This document shows, in pieces, positions 63,791 through 64,000 of a DNA stretch of 64,000 nucleotides (position 1 is the first letter of the stretch; each line of letters begins with the position of its first letter). The position numbers and the translations under genes are program-made. The DNA lies in NCBI RefSeq assembly GCF_000497445.1, contig NZ_CM002285.1, positions 9,485,694-9,549,693 of the forward strand, written 5' to 3'. The notes under the pieces are model-generated. The model made no database searches. It was not told the origin of the DNA and was given only the letters and a program-made list of their open reading frames with translations. The DNA is from Streptomyces roseochromogenus subsp. oscitans DS 12.976 (GTDB taxonomy: Bacteria > Actinomycetota > Actinomycetes > Streptomycetales > Streptomycetaceae).

Positions 63791-64000
63791 TGCCACCGAT
63801 CAGCGACCTGGAGAGCCTGCGGGGCTCCGCGGGTGGCGCCCTCGGCGAAGAAGGGAGCCCGGTCACGGCAGACGATCTCGATGCCGGGCCGCTCGGCGAG
63901 CCAGGCCGCGAGTGTGTCCGCCTCCCGGTCGGGAAGAAGGTCGACCGGGCGACGTGTCTCGACGTCGACGAGCACGGCTCCGTAGACACGGCCCTTGCGC
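63791..64000 (-). CDS. ISL3-family transposase, 5' exon (cut by window edge)
   Basis: The minus strand reads [69 protein letters not shown] and then meets the intron. [16 protein letters not shown] contains the first catalytic Asp and CRDRAPFF the second, both standard for ISL3 DDE transposases. The N-terminal zinc-finger part lies beyond the window. Confidence 0.85.

Noticed and set aside
1..64000. CRISPR arrays, tRNA and rRNA genes
   Set aside because: I looked for regularly spaced repeats and cloverleaf/rRNA signatures and saw none; a dedicated scan could still find a tRNA I missed.

Overview
The window is high-GC DNA with strong third-position G/C bias, abundant GTG and TTG starts, large secreted and regulatory proteins, and many TetR/MarR/HxlR/LysR/ECF regulators. 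This points to a Streptomyces-like actinomycete. The density of broken transposases and pseudogenes suggests a chromosome-arm or plasmid-like accessory region; that placement is inference.

Layout. 0-5 kb: the tail of a VOC protein, two broken IS5-family transposases, an aminoglycoside-phosphotransferase-fold protein, a TPR protein, an IR-bounded MITE-like segment and a dead IS112-like transposase. 5-13 kb: a J-domain/zinc-ribbon membrane protein, a receptor-type Ser/Thr kinase with an N-terminal HTH and a duplicated extracellular domain, a secreted protein, and an ECF41-type sigma factor divergent from a SnoaL-LUD fusion. 13-19 kb: a decayed NRPS locus (carrier protein, C-A-PCP, PCP-C, and an opposing A domain), followed by an O-methyltransferase. 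19-23.6 kb: a broken M1 peptidase, a second phosphotransferase, a peptidase E homologue and a TetR-GNAT fusion. 23.6-30 kb: a mobile-element graveyard. It holds an IS5-type unit that carries a divergent pair of intact MarR genes, plus fragments of IS1182, galactose oxidase, a Mu-type transposase, IS481, IS5, HxlR and VOC genes, and a small HMA copper-chaperone-like gene. 30-33.3 kb: a secreted GH81 beta-1,3-glucanase behind a LacI/CebR-like palindrome.

33.6-49 kb is the best preserved block. It is a redox/detoxification neighbourhood: MFS exporter, cupin, FAD monooxygenase, two quinone-oxidoreductase-like MDR enzymes, an Old Yellow Enzyme, an alpha/beta hydrolase, a VOC protein, an SDR and a membrane protein. 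Four TetR regulators and one HxlR regulator are interspersed, several next to inverted-repeat operator candidates.

49-53.3 kb is another decayed stretch. SUOX and Tn3 transposase fragments precede a cis-prenyltransferase, an Erg6-like C-methyltransferase and a Rieske oxygenase, each inactivated by one or two small lesions. This is the likely relic of a terpenoid/sterol-tailoring cluster. 53.4-60.5 kb is intact: GNAT, aldo/keto reductase and epimerase facing a LysR regulator, an ECF sigma factor with a flavoprotein oxidoreductase, and another GNAT. The window ends in an ISL3-family transposase gene split by a complete 2.42-kb group II intron. The intron boundaries, the 34-nt domain V and the reverse-transcriptase/maturase gene can all be read; its HNH domain is cut by a nonsense codon.

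Many dead genes here carry only one or two frameshifts or stops in otherwise well-conserved sequence. Decay is therefore recent, or some lesions are assembly errors, which read coverage would settle.
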